Source of the DNA: JBCCTX01 sp964468435
GTDB taxonomy: Bacteria > Bacteroidota > Bacteroidia > J057
Reading direction: 5' to 3'
Assembly (NCBI GenBank): GCA_964468435.1
Contig: CAYXVE010000002.1
Coordinates: 114,818 to 178,817, forward strand
Length of the DNA: 64,000 nucleotides
Position 1 is the first letter of the stretch. Each line of letters opens with the position of its first letter. Of this stretch, positions 62,601 to 64,000 are shown one piece after another. The notes beneath the pieces are model-generated. The model searched no databases. It had not been told where the DNA came from and worked only from the letters and a program-made list of their open reading frames with translations. Both the position numbers and the translations under genes were made by a program.

Positions 62601-64000
62601 GGACTGCATTCCCCAACCTGCGGCGACCTTGCTGAGCAAGGATACCCTCTGTCAGGGCGACAGCCTGCGCCTGCGCCTCGAACCGGCGGCAGTGGACTAC
62701 TACCTTATCCGCTGGGGCGACGGGCAGGCTGACACCTTGCAGGTGGAGGGCATCATGGCCCATACTTATCAACTGCCAGCCGGGACCATCGAGGTAGACC
62801 TTCTGGCCTTCGGCAGATGTGGGGAGGTAGGCGAAGCCTATAATATCATCACCATGCCTGTAGTACTGGGCGCAGCCCCACGTGCGCAACTGCGCCCAGT
62901 ACAGGCACGCGGCTGCCCGCCTTTGGAGGTTGATGTTGAAGCGCTTTCCTCCAATGCCGATGCCTATTTCTGGGATTTCGGCAATGGGCAACAAAGCACT
63001 GAAGCCAATCCGGTGATCACTTATGAAGCGCCGGGCTTGTACGATGTGCAACTGATCGTCTCCAATGCCTGTGGGGTAGATACGTTATTATTATCCGCTG
63101 CGGTGGAAGTGCTCACCGAAGCGGAATGCCGGAAGGTGTTTACCCTAAGCGGAACCGTAATAGCCGACGGCAGCGGCCTTTCCGGGGCGACTATTTCCGC
63201 AGGGCCTGCAGATGCGTTTGACGAAGCCCGGCTCCGCAGCGGAGAAGCCACTTTCCAGGCCAATACGGATGCACAAGGCAACTTCCAGCTAGAAGCTGTT
63301 CTGGAAGATGCTACTCAGCTGCGTTTCTGGGTGCGGGCGGAAGGGTATCGGGATACGGTGGTAGTGTTGGAAGCTGGTGATCAGAATATGCAAATTGAGT
63401 TGGAACGAGAAGTTGTCCCGCCCCCGACTGAAGAGAAACCGCCGACTATTGAAGATCCCATTCAACAATTGCAGTCTGATATGGTTCAGATACAGGGCGG
63501 AGCCTTCACGATGGGCTGCCTGAGTAAAGAGCGGGACGGAGGTTGTTTTGATGATGAAAAGCCGGCTCACGAGGTGACTTTAGATGACTTCTACATCGGC
63601 CGCTACGAGGTGACCCAGGTGCAATGGCGGGCTGTGATGGGCAGCGATCCGCCGGAATTATACAACCAAGGCTGCGATGCGTGTCCGGTAGAAAGCGTCT
63701 CATGGAGCGACATCCAGGATTTCCTACAGCAACTCAATAAGCTGACTGGGGGGAACTATCGCCTGCCTACTGAAGCCGAATGGGAATTTGCCGCTCGGGG
63801 CGGGAATCAAAGCCAGGGCTACCTGTACAGCGGTAGCAATACGATTGATGAAGTGGCTTGGTATGGTGAAAATTACCGAGAAAACAATAATTTTGGAACA
63901 CGGCAGACGACGCATCCAGTGGGCCAGAAAAAAGCCAATGAACTGGGCCTTTTTGATATGAGCGGGAATGTGTATGAGTGGTGTCAGGATTGGTATGGCG
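59611..64000 (+). CDS. giant membrane-spanning vWA-like/PKD/FGS-domain protein (partial, runs off the window)
   Basis: An uninterrupted frame of 1463 codons, open at the right edge. It starts at a TTG 1 base after the moxR stop; the first in-frame ATG is at 59743. Layout by residue: helical domain 1-100; membrane helix 105-126; beta region with a PKD-like part near 246-290 (YEWSWGDG); membrane helix 324-350; a Rossmann/vWA-like domain 391-570 (NYLFLIDEQ, LIVLGDAH); helical region to 790; membrane helix 801-822; TPR-like helices 845-960; PKD-like domains near 1011-1070 and 1101-1160 (AYFWDFGNG); a carboxypeptidase-regulatory-like domain 1177-1266; a Pro/Glu linker; and an FGE-sulfatase (FGS/SUMF1) domain from 1291 (IQGGAFTMGC, RLPTEAEWEFAARGG, LFDMSGNVYEWCQDW). 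Three helices place the vWA-like part in the cytoplasm with MoxR and the FGS part in the periplasm. Confidence 0.85.
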   Translation, partial: MQEKLPHINPSFPLDGLLQRLELAGFSISTRQQLQLWQVLSQFGMEALDQPKQLKYRLCPIIATDAAEQKQFYALFDRYLEDIRQYRQEEPPEPPLRWWEKMPAWAWGLLILSILGGSGLGLWFWLNETEPDPILRAELQNSTITIGDTFTVYNRSNGYDSTTAQFRWELLDAQTGTLEQRNDNDFHWSTTLHTEGDSPDKLIRLIALDNDTLTLNFRLRCASAPDYSEIIAPQDTSVGALIRFRLPEAKQEDLTYEWSWGDGATAEGYAVRHAYEEAGGYEVRLTISRPSAEGYCTQVLTHQLSVGEERVFLTFKSLEQDTLPLFVYFGAGVWLLLLLLLLPALYFWYRWLRQPPPPSDDEHQALAQRFAHSDRPPYRIPFRPQDKALRPGAELYRLAQVLRLRQEGLRSELDLPTTIRETIERAGFPSIHVRRTTVPPNYLFLIDEQAPHSHQAQLYGYLLDFLQEQDVHLEVFWYKKTPDRFWNARHPKGLNLDQVQRLYPHFRLIVLGDAHALLDPLAREQHRVQPALAATYRRWKSRLLLTPLPAHDWTYREAALYELLAVFPGDTAGVQAAMAHLETEMEEEDEQAMPDFRNWQAAHNQPPQPPETNYRKWNRLSTYKAYFGGRPELYRWFCALMVYPTPTWPLTLAIGQAIGAPVDFDNLLLLSRIPYLQGQPMSPRLLLRLLAELDAETERKARQVVAEELEAVAPAVENSHVQRELQTQLAVQQFLLDPENEKNQNVLRHLMKGGVLNKREQAALQESLQRQSQRPLSLEAWLGEKEEKASRRRSLNADFYRGLFSTALFLLLAILLGLFNGSPSLQDLFDGDTPPNALFFDSRTTQDSAVFYNNRAVAAWDSLLQQPVAWIPEDLEGIAADLERAQRLRDNDYPLAAANAAANDYHRGLLYYHDYLQTQHDKQLSLAENFFQIAQANDRLSADARHALGLIDFYRKELTAARTIVVELQGQGYFDTLQMQPNLRTLVFPSEGRAVLSDCIPQPAATLLSKDTLCQGDSLRLRLEPAAVDYYLIRWGDGQADTLQVEGIMAHTYQLPAGTIEVDLLAFGRCGEVGEAYNIITMPVVLGAAPRAQLRPVQARGCPPLEVDVEALSSNADAYFWDFGNGQQSTEANPVITYEAPGLYDVQLIVSNACGVDTLLLSAAVEVLTEAECRKVFTLSGTVIADGSGLSGATISAGPADAFDEARLRSGEATFQANTDAQGNFQLEAVLEDATQLRFWVRAEGYRDTVVVLEAGDQNMQIELEREVVPPPTEEKPPTIEDPIQQLQSDMVQIQGGAFTMGCLSKERDGGCFDDEKPAHEVTLDDFYIGRYEVTQVQWRAVMGSDPPELYNQGCDACPVESVSWSDIQDFLQQLNKLTGGNYRLPTEAEWEFAARGGNQSQGYLYSGSNTIDEVAWYGENYRENNNFGTRQTTHPVGQKKANELGLFDMSGNVYEWCQDWYG

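Noticed and set aside
60034..63915. Many open frames on both strands within the giant gene
   Set aside because: The plus frame starting at 59611 is continuous over 1463 codons and explains all recognisable domains.
63481..64000. The FGS/SUMF1 domain as the maturase of the nearby arylsulfatase
   Set aside because: The domain is the end of a membrane-bound multi-domain protein in a MoxR cassette on the opposite strand with a different base composition. The catalytic Cys region is not in the window, and FGS domains in such systems are usually binding modules.
1..64000. tRNA and rRNA genes
   Set aside because: By eye, no T-loop/acceptor pattern or conserved rRNA segment was found in the gaps. 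A covariance search was not possible, so a missed tRNA cannot be excluded.

Overview
The window is a piece of a Bacteroidetes chromosome, most likely from the Saprospiraceae or a relative. Supporting signs are secreted proteins ending in type IX secretion (T9SS) sorting domains, several TonB C-terminal domain proteins, an ExbB-ExbD-ExbD-TonB operon, a BlaI/BlaR1 pair, a Rho factor with a long acidic insertion, and a promoter of the Bacteroidetes TTG-N20-TAnnTTTG type. No rRNA, tRNA, CRISPR array or intact insertion sequence was recognised.

From 1 to about 54.5 kb the window is ordinary chromosome of moderate GC, with short operons on both strands. It starts with fatty acid oxidation (end of a 3-hydroxyacyl-CoA dehydrogenase, then a thiolase) and continues with a dsRBD-like protein, a T9SS cargo protein, a GH2 glycosidase, RibD, and a BlaI-controlled operon (blaI, a thioredoxin-fold lipoprotein, a BlaR1-TonB fusion) followed by a TonB-domain/T9SS protein. 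Next come an HtrA protease, NlpC/P60, HNH, SerS, Rho, a GNAT, an ArnT-like glycosyltransferase, an acyl-CoA carboxylase beta subunit, a SirB1-like protein, a LytTR regulator, HslU, the Ton motor operon, formimidoyltransferase, a HAD phosphatase, two amidohydrolases, Era, a PQQ-type sugar dehydrogenase, GT4, a class V aminotransferase, a BrkB-like protein, an SMR protein, an HD/P-loop protein, an OmpA/PD40 protein, CYTH, SDR, S41, a ClpP-like protease and a flavin reductase.

Gene decay is visible between the genes. There are remnants of a PQQ dehydrogenase (4.1 kb), a TlpA-like thioredoxin (6.6 kb), a T9SS cargo tail (40.7 kb), and a HEPN-MNT toxin-antitoxin pair (55.4-57.3 kb) whose two broken parts flank an arylsulfatase.

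From about 57.5 kb to the end the DNA becomes visibly GC-richer and encodes a compact three-gene cassette: an EAD-iSTAND protein, a MoxR-type AAA+ ATPase, and a very large protein still open at the window edge (1463 codons so far). The large protein has three membrane segments, a Rossmann/vWA-like cytoplasmic domain, PKD-like domains, a TPR-like region and a C-terminal formylglycine-generating-enzyme-like (FGS/SUMF1) domain. This resembles the NTPase-centred conflict systems built from effector-associated domains, MoxR-vWA pairs and FGS domains. Its predicted topology suggests a sensor that spans the inner membrane, and it is the most interesting part of the window.
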